A stretch of DNA of 33,734 nt from Chloroflexota bacterium (GTDB lineage Bacteria > Chloroflexota > Dehalococcoidia > Dehalococcoidales > RBG-16-60-22). The notes beneath the pieces were generated by a model. The model did no database searches. It saw only the letters and a list, made by a program, of their open reading frames with translations, and was not told where the DNA came from. The stretch is from assembly GCA_018829775.1 (NCBI GenBank), contig JAHJTL010000077.1:1-33734 (forward strand), written 5' to 3'. Position 1 is the stretch's first letter, and every line of letters begins with the position of its first letter. A program made the position numbers and the translations under genes. This document shows, in pieces, positions 17,458-25,606 of the stretch.

Positions 17458-18348
17458 TTATACCGGCAGGTCTATGGTGTAGTTCTTCAGCGTGTCCTTG
17501 ATTATCGCCGCCGTCTTTTCATCCGGCTCGGTGAGCGGCAGTCGCGGCTTGCCCACCCGGAAACCGACCTGATTCACGGCGTACTTCACCGGTATGGGGT
17601 TCGAGATGATGAACAGGGCATCGACCAGCGGGAGAAGTCGACGGTGTATCGATGCTGCCTCGGCAACCTTGCCGTCGACGAAGCTGTCAATCATCTGTTT
17701 TATCTGGTTACCCACCAGATGAGACGCCACGCTGATGATGCCGTAGCCACCAAGGGCCATGATGAGGAAAGTATCGGTATCATTGCCGCTCCAGACAAAG
17801 AAATCGTCGCTGGTCTCCTGAATGATTTTGGCTATCTGTTCAAAGTTACCGCTCGCTTCCTTCACCCCGATGATATTGTCTACTTTGCTCAGCCGGATGA
17901 CGGTATCGGCATTCATATTGACCACGGTGCGCGAGGGCACGTTGTACATGATACAGGGCAGGCTGGTGCTTTCCGCCACCGTCCTGAAGTGCTGGTAGAG
18001 ACCCTCCTGGGTGGGCTTGTTATAGTAAGGCACCACCAGCAGGCAGGCGTCAACGCCGATTTTCTCCGCTTCCTTGGTCGCTCCAACGGCCTCGGCGGTG
18101 CTGTTGCTTCCAGTGCCGGCGATAACCGTACCTTTGCCGCCGACAGCCGCTTTTATGTCCCGGAAAAGGCGGTATTCCTCCGCCCGCAGCATAGTGGGCG
18201 ACTCCCCGGTAGTACCGACCACCAGCACACCATCGCTCCCCGAAGCAAGCAGGGCAAGAGCCAGTTTCGTGGCCTGTTCATAGTCCACCTCCCCTTTTTC
18301 ATCTAAGGGGGTAACCATGGCGGTTATCAATCTTCCCAGCTCTTTCAT
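17458..18348 (-). CDS. dapA: 4-hydroxy-tetrahydrodipicolinate synthase
   Basis: A 296-residue aldolase of the lysine/diaminopimelate pathway, condensing pyruvate with aspartate semialdehyde. GTTGES is at 45-50, the catalytic Tyr is in MYNVPSRT (Tyr135), and the Schiff-base lysine is in GVKEASG (Lys163). The start has GGGAGGT upstream, located inside the end of asd, and overlaps the asd stop as ATGA. It uses the product of the gene directly before it in the operon. Confidence 0.96.
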   Translation of the reverse strand: MKELGRLITAMVTPLDEKGEVDYEQATKLALALLASGSDGVLVVGTTGESPTMLRAEEYRLFRDIKAAVGGKGTVIAGTGSNSTAEAVGATKEAEKIGVDACLLVVPYYNKPTQEGLYQHFRTVAESTSLPCIMYNVPSRTVVNMNADTVIRLSKVDNIIGVKEASGNFEQIAKIIQETSDDFFVWSGNDTDTFLIMALGGYGIISVASHLVGNQIKQMIDSFVDGKVAEAASIHRRLLPLVDALFIISNPIPVKYAVNQVGFRVGKPRLPLTEPDEKTAAIIKDTLKNYTIDLPV

Positions 18349-19379
18349 TTTGCTACCTCCCGTGGTTTCAGCCAGTCCCGTTTGACCATTTCTTCGGCAA
18401 TCTGGACCGCATTCAGTGCGGCTCCCTTGCGCAGGTTATCGGCGACAATCCACATAGCCAGCCCATTGGGATGGGACGTGTCACGTCGGATACGACCGAC
18501 AAATACCTCATCGGTGCCCGCTGCCATCCAGGGGTGCGGATAGAGACTGATGGCCGAATCATCCAGTATCTTCACTCCCGGCGCCCCGACGAGTATACGC
18601 TCGACCTCATCGGGCATCATCGGAGATGAAAATTCCACCCAGACCGCCTCACTGTGCCCGGTATATACCGGCACACGTGCACAGGTCGCCGACATTGCAA
18701 TCTCGCTGGCGTGCATTATCTTTTTGGTCTCCTCCACCATCTTCCACTCTTCTCTGGTGTAGCCATCATCGAGAAAAACGTCTATCTCCGGCAACACGTT
18801 GAAGGCTATCTGATGCGGGTACACATGTGGAATGGTGGTCTGGCCTTCCAGCACCTGCTTGCTTTGCACACTCAGTTCCTCCACCGCTGCGGCACCGGTG
18901 CCGGAGACCGATTGGTAAGTGCTGACCACAATGCGCTTGATTGGGTTGACCTTGTGCAGCGGGTAGAGCGCCACGACCATCTGGATGGTGGAGCAGTTGG
19001 GATTGGCGATAATGCCGCTGTGCCATTCAATGTCCTCGGGATTGACCTCAGGCACCACCAGGGGCACATTGGGCTCCATGCGCCAGGCGGCACTGTTGTC
19101 AACCACCACCGCGCCCGACTGCGCCGCGAGCGGCGAAAAATGACGGCTTATCTCGGAACCGGCGGAGAAAAGGGCGATATCTATCCCCTCAAACGAGTCG
19201 GGTGTTGTCTCCAAGACCTCGATTTCCTGCTTGTTGACCATCAGCTTCTTGCCTGCCGAGCGGTCGGAGGCCAATAGTCTTATTAATTCCATCGGGAAGC
19301 TGCGCTGTGCCAGTATCTTGATGAATTCCTGTCCAACCAGCCCGGTGGCGCCGACAATGGCAATACTGCATTCCTTCAT
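18345..19379 (-). CDS. asd: Aspartate-semialdehyde dehydrogenase
   Basis: A 344-residue NADPH enzyme reducing aspartyl phosphate. The N-terminal Rossmann motif is IVGATGLVGQEF (8-19), the active-site Cys129 is in NPNCSTIQ, and a HxGH-like segment is seen as PVYTGHSEAVWVE. ATG 19379 follows GAGGAAGCA, so the in-frame start six codons earlier is less likely. It lies 7 bases after dapB and overlaps dapA. The gene order dapB-asd-dapA puts three lysine-branch steps together. Confidence 0.96.
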   Translation of the reverse strand: MKECSIAIVGATGLVGQEFIKILAQRSFPMELIRLLASDRSAGKKLMVNKQEIEVLETTPDSFEGIDIALFSAGSEISRHFSPLAAQSGAVVVDNSAAWRMEPNVPLVVPEVNPEDIEWHSGIIANPNCSTIQMVVALYPLHKVNPIKRIVVSTYQSVSGTGAAAVEELSVQSKQVLEGQTTIPHVYPHQIAFNVLPEIDVFLDDGYTREEWKMVEETKKIMHASEIAMSATCARVPVYTGHSEAVWVEFSSPMMPDEVERILVGAPGVKILDDSAISLYPHPWMAAGTDEVFVGRIRRDTSHPNGLAMWIVADNLRKGAALNAVQIAEEMVKRDWLKPREVAK

Positions 19380-19386
19380 TGCTTCC

Positions 19387-20175
19387 TCACAGTCCAAGTA
19401 ACTTGTCCAGGCCGAAAACGAGCCCTTTACGCTTGACTACTTCTCTTATCGCCAGCATCACGCCGGGCATGTAGCACTCCCGGTTAATGGTATCATGGCG
19501 TATGCTTAATGTCTGCCCGGGCGCACCCAGTATTACTTCCTGATGAGCCATGAGTCCGGGCAAGCGTACACTGTGGATGCTCACCCCTTCTACCTGCTCC
19601 CCCCGGCTCGCCGCATCTTTGCTTTTGGGCTGAAGAAACGGCTTTCCTCTGGCTGCGGCCATTAATCTGGCTGTCGTTTGCGCTGTCCCGGATGGAGCAT
19701 CGGCTTTCAGATGGTGGTGCAGTTCGATTATCTCTGCATAATCAAGGTATTTGGCCGCTATCTTGGCCAGGTGCATCATCAGTACCGCGCCAAGGGCAAA
19801 GTTCGGTGCCATCACCGCACCTATCCCGTGCTCCGTGGCCAGACGCTCAATCTCTTTGATTTCAGCGGGTGAGAAACCGGTCGTGCCGATAACCAGACTG
19901 ACGCCCCGTTCCGCGGCCGGTCGCACCGCCGACATTGTGGCCTGGGCGATGCTGAAATCCACCATGACGTTGGGTTGACAGCGGGTTAAGATATCACCCA
20001 GGTCAGCGGAAAAGGGAACTGAACCGGAACTATCAGGCAGGGGCAGTGAATCCTTGGTGGCCTTTGCGTCCACGGCACCAACCAGCTGCATGTCCTCTTC
20101 ATCGTATACGGCCCTGACCACCTCCTGCCCGACCTTGCCAGCGGCTCCATGAACGATTACCTTGATCGGCTCCAT
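19387..20175 (-). CDS. dapB: 4-hydroxy-tetrahydrodipicolinate reductase
   Basis: A 262-residue NAD(P)H reductase. The nucleotide-binding GAAGKVG is at 10-16, the substrate motif ELHHHLKADAPSGTA at 151-165 (His154 and Lys157 type), and the FSIAQAT and GTTGF segments match the family. GGGGAG precedes ATG 20175. It starts 29 bases downstream of pnp. Confidence 0.95.
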   Translation of the reverse strand: MEPIKVIVHGAAGKVGQEVVRAVYDEEDMQLVGAVDAKATKDSLPLPDSSGSVPFSADLGDILTRCQPNVMVDFSIAQATMSAVRPAAERGVSLVIGTTGFSPAEIKEIERLATEHGIGAVMAPNFALGAVLMMHLAKIAAKYLDYAEIIELHHHLKADAPSGTAQTTARLMAAARGKPFLQPKSKDAASRGEQVEGVSIHSVRLPGLMAHQEVILGAPGQTLSIRHDTINRECYMPGVMLAIREVVKRKGLVFGLDKLLGL

Positions 20176-20204
20176 CGCGTCTCCCCTGCTGGATAAGAAG
20201 ATGC

Positions 20205-22391
20205 TTAACGACCCCGGAACTGGTCGCGTCGCCCGGAATAGGAGTCATTATCCTTCCGATACGGGCGGTTTGACCTGGAAGAGTCCCTTTCTCTTGTGCC
20301 CGGGGTCTGAGAAGCAGTTTCACTGACCGCCCTGTGGGAGAGGTTTATCCTCCCCAAATTGTCGAGGTTGATTACCTTGACCGTAATCTCGTCACCGATT
20401 TTAACCACATCCTCAACCTTGCCCACCCGATGGTCAGCCAGTTCACTGATGTGTACCAGGCCTTCCTTTCCGGGCAGTATTTCCACCATGGCACCGAAGT
20501 CGAAAATGCGCGCCACCTTCCCCGTATAGATGGTGCCAATCTCCACATCCTTGGTCAGCCCTTCAATGATATCAATCGCTTTACGTGCGGCCTCTTCATT
20601 GATGGCACCAACCACCACGTTACCTTCATCGTCGATGTCGATGGTTGTCTTCGTCTGCTCTGTTATGGAGCGAATTGTCTTGCCCCCGGAACCGATAACG
20701 CTGCCTATCTTATCGGGGGCGATGCTTATCTTGTACATCCGCGGCGCGTAATGGCTGACTTCGGGTCGACTGGTGCTTATGGTCTCGTTCATCCTGTCCA
20801 GAATGAACATCCGCGCCTCATGGCTTTGCGTGATTATCTTCTCCAGAACTTCCAGGCTGACACCCTTGAGCTTGATATCCATTTGCACGGCGGTAACGCC
20901 GTCCCGGGTCCCGGCAATCTTGCAGTCCATATCGCCGTAGGCATCTTCCAGACCCTCGATATCGGTTAATACCTGGTATTCACCGTTCTCGCCGGTGATG
21001 AGGCCCATGGCCACTCCGGATACAGCGGTTTTTATCGGTATGCCGGCATCCATCAGCGACAGGCTCCCCGCACAGACGCTTGCCATCGAGGTACTGCCAT
21101 TGGAGCTGAGGACCTCGGAGACAAGTCGAATGGTATACGGGAAATCCTCGTCATCGGGCAATACCGGCACCAGAGACCTTTCCGCCAGCGCGCCGTGTCC
21201 GATTTCGCGGCGACCCGGCGACCCCAGGCGCTTTGCCTCACCACTGGAGAAGGGTGGGAAATTGTAGTGGTGAATGAAGCGCTTCGTCTCCTCGATACCG
21301 AGGCCGTCAAGCTGCTGCTCCTTCCTTTTTGAACCCAGAGTGACAATGGTCAGCACCTGTGTCTGACCCCGGCTGAAAAGTGCCGAACCATGTGTCCTCG
21401 GCAGAAGCCCTACCTCCGCATCAATGGGCCTGACTTCATTGAGGGCGCGACCATTGAGACGTTTTCCCGCCAGGATATTGTTTCTTACTTCAGCCTTGGC
21501 CCTGGCCTCAAAGCCAGCCATAATATCCTCTTTGGCATAGGTTTCACCCAGGCTTTCCACCAGCTTCTTCTTTAATCCAGCGAGCTTTTCCTCCCGGGTG
21601 GATTTATCTGCTTCCGCCAGTATGGCAGGCAGTTCATCGCCGATGGTTGATGCCACTGCTGAAGCGACCTCCGGGTTGTCCTCCTGAACCGGCACTTCCT
21701 CTTTAGGTTTGCCGCAGGCCTGCCTTATCTGTTCCTGAAGTCGGATAATATCCTGATTAGCCTCAAATCCAAACTGGATGGCCTTGGGTAAAATCTCTTC
21801 GGAAACCTCCTTGGCCCCGGCTTCCAGCATGACAACTGCCTTTCCGGTGCTGGCCACGACCATATCAAGCTGGCTGTTTTCAAGCTCGGCCAGCGCGGGA
21901 TTCAGCACCAGCTCGCCATTGATGCAGCCCACGTGAACGGCGCTTACCGGGCCATCAAAGGGTATTTCCGATATGCACAGTGCCGCCGATGCACCGATTA
22001 CCGCCAGGACGTCGGGGGCATTTTCATGGTCAACAGAGAGCACGGTAGCGACAATCTGGATATCCCGTCGCCATTCCTTCGGTAAAAGCGGTCGCATCGG
22101 GCGGTCAACGAGGCGGCAGGCCAGAATGGCCTCTTCGCTGGGGCGTCCTTCCCGGCGGATGAAGCCGCCCGGAATTTTGCCCGCCGCGTACAGTCGTTCC
22201 TCGTAGTCTACGGTCAATGGTAGAAAGTCGATACCCTCACGTGGTTCATCCGCCACGGTGGCTGTCACCAGGACTACTGTATCTCCATATCGAACCGTTA
22301 CCGCTCCATTAGCCTGACCGGCAAATCTGCCGCTTTCGATAATAAGGTCTTTGCCACCGACCTGACATTGAAATGATTGAAGTTTTTGCAC
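20205..22391 (-). CDS. pnp: Polyribonucleotide nucleotidyltransferase (PNPase)
   Basis: A 728-residue phosphorolytic 3'-5' exoribonuclease. Two RNase PH-like domains are separated by an all-helical linker; GRPSEEAILACRLVDRPMRPLLP and FSSGEAKRLGSPGRREIGHGAL mark the two cores. A KH domain (APDKIGSVIGSGGKTIRSI) and an S1 domain (GTIYTGKVARIFDFGAMVEILPGKEGLVHIS) follow. The tail is short and Arg/Ser/Asp-rich. The GTG start at 22391 has GGAGAGG upstream and lies 21 bases after rpsO, the conserved rpsO-pnp pair. Confidence 0.97.
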   Translation of the reverse strand: MQKLQSFQCQVGGKDLIIESGRFAGQANGAVTVRYGDTVVLVTATVADEPREGIDFLPLTVDYEERLYAAGKIPGGFIRREGRPSEEAILACRLVDRPMRPLLPKEWRRDIQIVATVLSVDHENAPDVLAVIGASAALCISEIPFDGPVSAVHVGCINGELVLNPALAELENSQLDMVVASTGKAVVMLEAGAKEVSEEILPKAIQFGFEANQDIIRLQEQIRQACGKPKEEVPVQEDNPEVASAVASTIGDELPAILAEADKSTREEKLAGLKKKLVESLGETYAKEDIMAGFEARAKAEVRNNILAGKRLNGRALNEVRPIDAEVGLLPRTHGSALFSRGQTQVLTIVTLGSKRKEQQLDGLGIEETKRFIHHYNFPPFSSGEAKRLGSPGRREIGHGALAERSLVPVLPDDEDFPYTIRLVSEVLSSNGSTSMASVCAGSLSLMDAGIPIKTAVSGVAMGLITGENGEYQVLTDIEGLEDAYGDMDCKIAGTRDGVTAVQMDIKLKGVSLEVLEKIITQSHEARMFILDRMNETISTSRPEVSHYAPRMYKISIAPDKIGSVIGSGGKTIRSITEQTKTTIDIDDEGNVVVGAINEEAARKAIDIIEGLTKDVEIGTIYTGKVARIFDFGAMVEILPGKEGLVHISELADHRVGKVEDVVKIGDEITVKVINLDNLGRINLSHRAVSETASQTPGTRERDSSRSNRPYRKDNDSYSGRRDQFRGR

Positions 22392-22412
22392 TATCCTCTC
22401 CCCGCTCAGACC

Positions 22413-22688
22413 TTATTTACGCAGTCCGAGTCGTTTAATCAATTTATTGTATTTGCTAACGTCCTCCCGACTGAGGTAGTTCAACAGCCTTCTTCTCTGT
22501 CCAACCAGCTTGAGCAGACCGCGCTGAGTATGAAAGTCGTGTTTGTTCGCCGTCATATGGTTGGTCAACTGCTTTATCCTATCGGTAAGCAGGGCTACCT
22601 GCACCTCGGTCGAACCGGTATCTCCGTCCCTGTTCTGGTAATTGCTGATAATCTCAGCCTTCTTCTCCTTGTCCAAACTACACCTCAC
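22413..22688 (-). CDS. rpsO: 30S ribosomal protein S15
   Basis: A 91-residue S15 binding 16S rRNA helix 22. Family text GDTGSTEVQVALLTDRIKQLTNHM and HDFHTQRGLLKLVGQRRRLLNYLSRED is intact, ending IKRLGLRK. The start could be GTG 22688 or, with a better ribosome site (GAGGTG), TTG 22676; the latter gives 87 residues. First gene of the minus-strand unit, with a good promoter about 35 bases upstream. Confidence 0.96.
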   Translation of the reverse strand: MRCSLDKEKKAEIISNYQNRDGDTGSTEVQVALLTDRIKQLTNHMTANKHDFHTQRGLLKLVGQRRRLLNYLSREDVSKYNKLIKRLGLRK

Positions 22689-22723
22689 TGACCAGTTATA
22701 GGTTATTGATTACAAATCGAGTG

Positions 22724-22753
22724 ATTATACCACACTGCGCTGCTATGTGTAAA
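22724..22753 (-). promoter_or_regulatory. Promoter of rpsO-pnp
   Basis: TTTACA (22753-22748, five of six) and a perfect TATAAT (22729-22724) with an 18-base spacer on the minus strand. It is divergent from the fdhD promoter in the same gap. Confidence 0.65.
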
Positions 22754-22789
22754 TTAGCCTCTGGCACTTCGCCTTCCAGTTCAGCATCA

Positions 22790-22818
22790 TAGACATGGTA
22801 TCGGCCAACTAGTATAAT
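22790..22818 (+). promoter_or_regulatory. Promoter of fdhD (leaderless)
   Basis: TAGACA (22790-22795, five of six), a 17-base spacer and a perfect TATAAT (22813-22818). Transcription should start near 22825, four bases before ATG 22829. No room is left for a ribosome site. Confidence 0.65.
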
Positions 22819-22828
22819 ACACGTTAGT

Positions 22829-23638
22829 ATGGGTAGAACGGTAAAGGAACCCACGGGAAAAAGCGTTGCTCCGGAAGTAACCTGCCGCTTTTTCAGCGGT
22901 GAAAAGTGGCAGAGGGATACAGTAGCCATACCCGGTGAGCTGCCGCTGACCATCTTCGTCAATGGCCAGGAGGTCGCCACCATATTGTGCACACCCACCA
23001 GATTAATCCAGCTTGTGCTCGGGTTTCTATACCTGGAGGGAATCATCGCCGACCAGCAGGACGTAGCCAGCCTGCGAGTCTGCGAAGATGAGCCAATTGC
23101 CGATGTGCGACTTTTGAAGAGCGAATATAACGCGCCATCGAGGCGCACCATCACCTCGGGCTGCGGGAGCGGCGTCAGCTTTGACACCAGTTCACCGAAG
23201 GTGGTTTCAGACCTCGTTGTCGCCCCGGAGGAGATACTGTCACTGATGCACCAGCTTTACCAGCAGCAGGAACTGTTTCAGGAAGCGGGCGGCATCCACT
23301 CCTCGGCGCTGGCGGACCGGGAAAGGATACTGGTCTCTGCGGAAGATATCGGGCGTCATAATACGCTGGACAAGATTATGGGCGATTGCTTGATAAGGAA
23401 GCTGTCGGCACAGGATAAAATTCTGCTGACCACGGGCCGCATCTCCTCGGAAATGGTGCTGAAAGCGGCCAGAATGCAGGTGCCGATGGTCGTATCGCGC
23501 GGTACCCCAACCGAGCGAGCGGTTACGCTGGGCAAAGAGCTGGGAATCACCGTAATCGGTTATGCCCGGGGAAATAGACTGTCCGTCTTTTCATATGAGG
23601 AACGATTGCTCGACACCAATAATCTAAATTCAAGTTGA
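22829..23638 (+). CDS. fdhD: FdhD-family formate dehydrogenase accessory sulfurtransferase
   Basis: A 269-residue FdhD, which passes sulfur from a cysteine desulfurase to the Mo/W-bis-MGD cofactor of formate dehydrogenase. Family text: LPLTIFVNGQEVATILCTP, LVLGFLYLEGII, TSGCGSG, GGIHSSALAD, EDIGRHNTLDKI, TGRISSEMVLKA and SRGTPTERAV. The classical CxxC-type motif keeps only the first Cys (Cys112, GCGSGVS). The mRNA appears leaderless. Neighbouring tatABC and selC fit export and selenocysteine needs of a formate dehydrogenase, which itself is outside the window. Confidence 0.92.
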   Translation: MGRTVKEPTGKSVAPEVTCRFFSGEKWQRDTVAIPGELPLTIFVNGQEVATILCTPTRLIQLVLGFLYLEGIIADQQDVASLRVCEDEPIADVRLLKSEYNAPSRRTITSGCGSGVSFDTSSPKVVSDLVVAPEEILSLMHQLYQQQELFQEAGGIHSSALADRERILVSAEDIGRHNTLDKIMGDCLIRKLSAQDKILLTTGRISSEMVLKAARMQVPMVVSRGTPTERAVTLGKELGITVIGYARGNRLSVFSYEERLLDTNNLNSS

Positions 23639-23669
23639 TGAAAAGCATTGCTGGTAGGAGGAACAGGTT

Positions 23670-23879
23670 ATGCCGTTTCATATAGGACCATGGGAGATAG
23701 CCCTCATCCTGGTCATCATCCTTATCGTTTTCGGCGTTGGCAAGCTGCCGCAGGTAGGCGGTGCCATCGGCAAGGGAATGCGGTCATTCCAGAAAGGGCA
23801 GCGCGGTGAGGATGTTGAAGAAGAAGAGGAGAAACCCAAACCCAGGAAGTCTGCCCGCAAGAAAAATACCAAGAGCTAA
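23670..23879 (+). CDS. tatA: Twin-arginine translocase subunit TatA
   Basis: A 69-residue protein with one short N-terminal membrane helix (residues 6-22), a [21 protein letters not shown] hinge and amphipathic helix, then a charged tail with a Glu run and a Lys/Arg-rich end. This is the TatA/E layout; multimers form the pore for folded proteins. GGAGGAACAG precedes the start. First of three tat genes, 31 bases after fdhD. Confidence 0.9.
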   Translation: MPFHIGPWEIALILVIILIVFGVGKLPQVGGAIGKGMRSFQKGQRGEDVEEEEEKPKPRKSARKKNTKS

Positions 23880-23957
23880 ATGCCATAGCCATCAGCTTAT
23901 TCGTGGGCTACCGCTTCTACAGATAAATCAATCTTTGCATCCAGCCAAGGAACAGAC

Positions 23958-24218
23958 ATGGACTTTTTCGGCATCGGTTTAGGAGAAGTACTACTCATCC
24001 TCGTTGTCGCCCTGATTATCTGGGGACCAAAGAGGTTACCCGAGATTGCCCGTACCCTGGGAAGAACGCTGCATTCCCTGAGGAAGGCAACCAATGACTT
24101 TACCTCCCAGATAACCAGAGACATTGATATTGAAGAATCAGAGAGCAGAAAAAAGGATAAACCCGCACCACCTCGGGAGGACCGCAAGGCCGAGAGAGAT
24201 ACCACGAAAGATGAGTGA
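23958..24218 (+). CDS. TatB-like (TatA/TatB family) translocase subunit
   Basis: An 86-residue second TatA/B-type protein: a short membrane helix with GLGEVLLILVVALIIWGPKRLPEIA, an amphipathic helix (RTLGRTLHSLRKATNDF), and a charged tail. The Glu in the membrane helix and the GPKRLPE hinge resemble TatB, but TatA and TatB are hard to separate in this lineage. AAGGAA precedes ATG 23958. Its stop overlaps the tatC start by 8 bases. Confidence 0.85.
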   Translation: MDFFGIGLGEVLLILVVALIIWGPKRLPEIARTLGRTLHSLRKATNDFTSQITRDIDIEESESRKKDKPAPPREDRKAERDTTKDE

Positions 24219-24930
24219 AGACAGGAAACAGTCCGTCCTCCAACACCTTCAGGAACTGCGCCGGCGCCTGATAAAAAGCGTCATTGCCGTTGCCGTTGCC
24301 TCAGTTATCGCCTTCGTTTTCTACGACTGGATATTCTATATCCTGAAGCTCCCCGCCGAGGGGATTAACCTTGTCTATATTGAAATGACCGAGATGATAG
24401 GCACCATCATGAAGGTGTGCCTTATTGCTGGTATTATCCTGGCCATGCCCTACCTTGTTTTTCAGGGCATCATGTTCGCCTCCCCGGCGCTGACCCGTAA
24501 AGAGAAGAAATATGTTTATGTCATCCTGCCGTGGGTAGTCCTGATGTTTCTGGGGGGCGTGGCTTTCGGCTATTTCGTGCTCATTCCACCCGCCACCAGA
24601 TTCCTGACCAGCTTCGGCTCCGATATCGCCACCCCCGAGATACGCGTGGGCAATTACGTGGCGGTGGTGGCCCGTCTGATGCTCGCCATTGGCGTCGTCT
24701 TTGAGATGCCGGTGATAACCACATTCCTGGCCAGGCTGGGTGTGCTCAAACCGAAATGGCTTTCCGACCATCGCAGGGTGGCGATTATCTTTGCTTTCAT
24801 CCTCGCTGCCATCATCACGCCGACCTTCGACCCGATAAATCAGAGTCTCGTGGCCGTCCCGCTTATCGTCCTCTATGAGATGAGCATCTGGCTGGCCAAG
24901 CTCGTTTATAAAAGGCAGCCGGCGGAATAA
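24211..24930 (+). CDS. tatC: Sec-independent protein translocase TatC
   Basis: A 239-residue six-helix membrane protein that recognises twin-arginine signal peptides. The N-terminal HLQELRRRLIKSV motif, F-x-P segment (FASPALTRKEKKYV), a Glu in the periplasmic/TM region (VVFEMPVI), and the ITPTFDPINQSLVAVPLIVLYE motif are present. ATG 24211 is preferred since the longer frame overlaps tatB extensively and is not TatC-like. Last protein gene before selC. Confidence 0.95.
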   Translation: MSEDRKQSVLQHLQELRRRLIKSVIAVAVASVIAFVFYDWIFYILKLPAEGINLVYIEMTEMIGTIMKVCLIAGIILAMPYLVFQGIMFASPALTRKEKKYVYVILPWVVLMFLGGVAFGYFVLIPPATRFLTSFGSDIATPEIRVGNYVAVVARLMLAIGVVFEMPVITTFLARLGVLKPKWLSDHRRVAIIFAFILAAIITPTFDPINQSLVAVPLIVLYEMSIWLAKLVYKRQPAE

Positions 24931-24959
24931 TTGCACTATAACAGCTGGTGCGCTATACT
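24931..24959 (+). promoter_or_regulatory. Probable selC promoter
   Basis: TTGCAC (24931-24936) and TATACT (24954-24959) with a 17-base spacer. The predicted start is only a few bases before the tRNA 5' end at 24972. Confidence 0.5.
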
Positions 24960-24971
24960 GATTGGCTGGTC

Positions 24972-25068
24972 GGGAGCGGATGAGTCCCGGTGGGCTTTGC
25001 GGACTTCAAATCCGTTGGGGGGCGTTAGTAGCGTCTTCGGTGGGTTCGACTCCCATACGCTCCCGCCA
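24972..25068 (+). tRNA. selC: tRNA-Sec (anticodon TCA), selenocysteine
   Basis: A 97-base tRNA with a 7-bp acceptor (GGGAGCG/CGCTCCC), a G:A opposition at the eighth pair, anticodon loop CTTCAAA giving TCA, a very long variable arm (about 25053 back to 25010), T-arm GTGGGTTCGACTCCCAT, G discriminator and encoded CCA. The size, anticodon and long variable arm are diagnostic of bacterial selenocysteine tRNA. It implies UGA recoding by SelA/SelB elsewhere in the genome. A run of seven T starts two bases after CCA. Confidence 0.95.
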
Positions 25069-25099
25069 ATTTTTTTACTTGCCACGTGGAGTTCTACAC

Positions 25100-25140
25100 C
25101 CACTCAGTAACTTTTCAAGACAGCCTGAAGTTTTATAAGG
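25100..25140 (+). repeat. Dispersed island repeat, copy D (most degenerate)
   Basis: TCAGT at 25104 through TGAAG near 25130 aligns without gaps to copy C at about 23 of 33 positions. It lies 18 bases downstream of the stop codon of the ABM-domain gene (minus strand). Confidence 0.45.
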
Positions 25141-25157
25141 GAATCCTGAGTTAATAT

Positions 25158-25448
25158 TTATGATTTTGGTTCGTAAACTTCGAATATACGTCGAACTGGT
25201 GGCTCAATAGCAAGCGGGCCAAGCGCCTCTTGCAATTTGGGCCGTATTAAATTATATGCAGCTTCCAAGTCCTCTTTTGTTTCCCATATATAAAGGGAGC
25301 CATATTCATTGTTATCAGAATCGCCAAAATACACTACGTTCTTAAAGCCCTTCATACCCTTCATAATTGGAAATAATTTATCAGCCAGTCCTTCGCATTC
25401 TGTACGCTTGCCAGGTGCGGTTTTAAATGTCGTCAGTGATGCATACAT
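25158..25448 (-). CDS. ABM-type (antibiotic biosynthesis monooxygenase-like) domain protein
   Basis: A 96-residue alpha/beta ferredoxin-like protein: YASLTTFKTAPGKRTECEGLADKLFPIMKGMKGFKNVVYF, then SLYIWETKEDLEAAY. Small proteins of this fold include heme- or quinol-type monooxygenases but also many of unknown role. A strong GGAGGTG precedes ATG 25448, and a promoter lies further upstream. First protein gene of the AT-rich island after selC, and followed by repeat copy D. Confidence 0.75.
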   Translation of the reverse strand: MYASLTTFKTAPGKRTECEGLADKLFPIMKGMKGFKNVVYFGDSDNNEYGSLYIWETKEDLEAAYNLIRPKLQEALGPLAIEPPVRRIFEVYEPKS

Positions 25449-25478
25449 GGCTACACCTCCTTGTCATTTATACCCTGT

Positions 25479-25506
25479 ATTTTAATACCTTTCAGTCATT
25501 TGTCAA
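25479..25506 (-). promoter_or_regulatory. Promoter of the ABM-domain gene
   Basis: Perfect TTGACA (25506-25501) and TAAAAT (25484-25479) with a 16-base spacer on the minus strand. The CTTGACA form recurs before several genes of the island. Confidence 0.55.
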
Positions 25507-25560
25507 GAGGGTTGGCAAGAGATTTGGGCAGGTGGGAATCAATGACCGCAGTAGAACGTT

Positions 25561-25606
25561 ATACAAGGTCATTTAGATTTCAGAATAGCTTGAAGTTAAA
25601 GCTACC
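25561..25606 (+). repeat. Dispersed island repeat, copy A
   Basis: Starts ATACAAGGTCA and ends around TTGAAG. It matches copy C at about 31 of 37 positions. It runs from the last codons of the RsbRD-like gene into its downstream flank. Confidence 0.55.

Noticed and set aside
17431-18306. Plus-strand open frame of 291 codons opposite dapA
   Set aside because: dapA on the minus strand has all catalytic residues; the plus frame is a shadow.
25043-25068. attL/attR pair made by integration into selC
   Set aside because: I looked for a second copy of the tRNA 3' end downstream in the window and found none.
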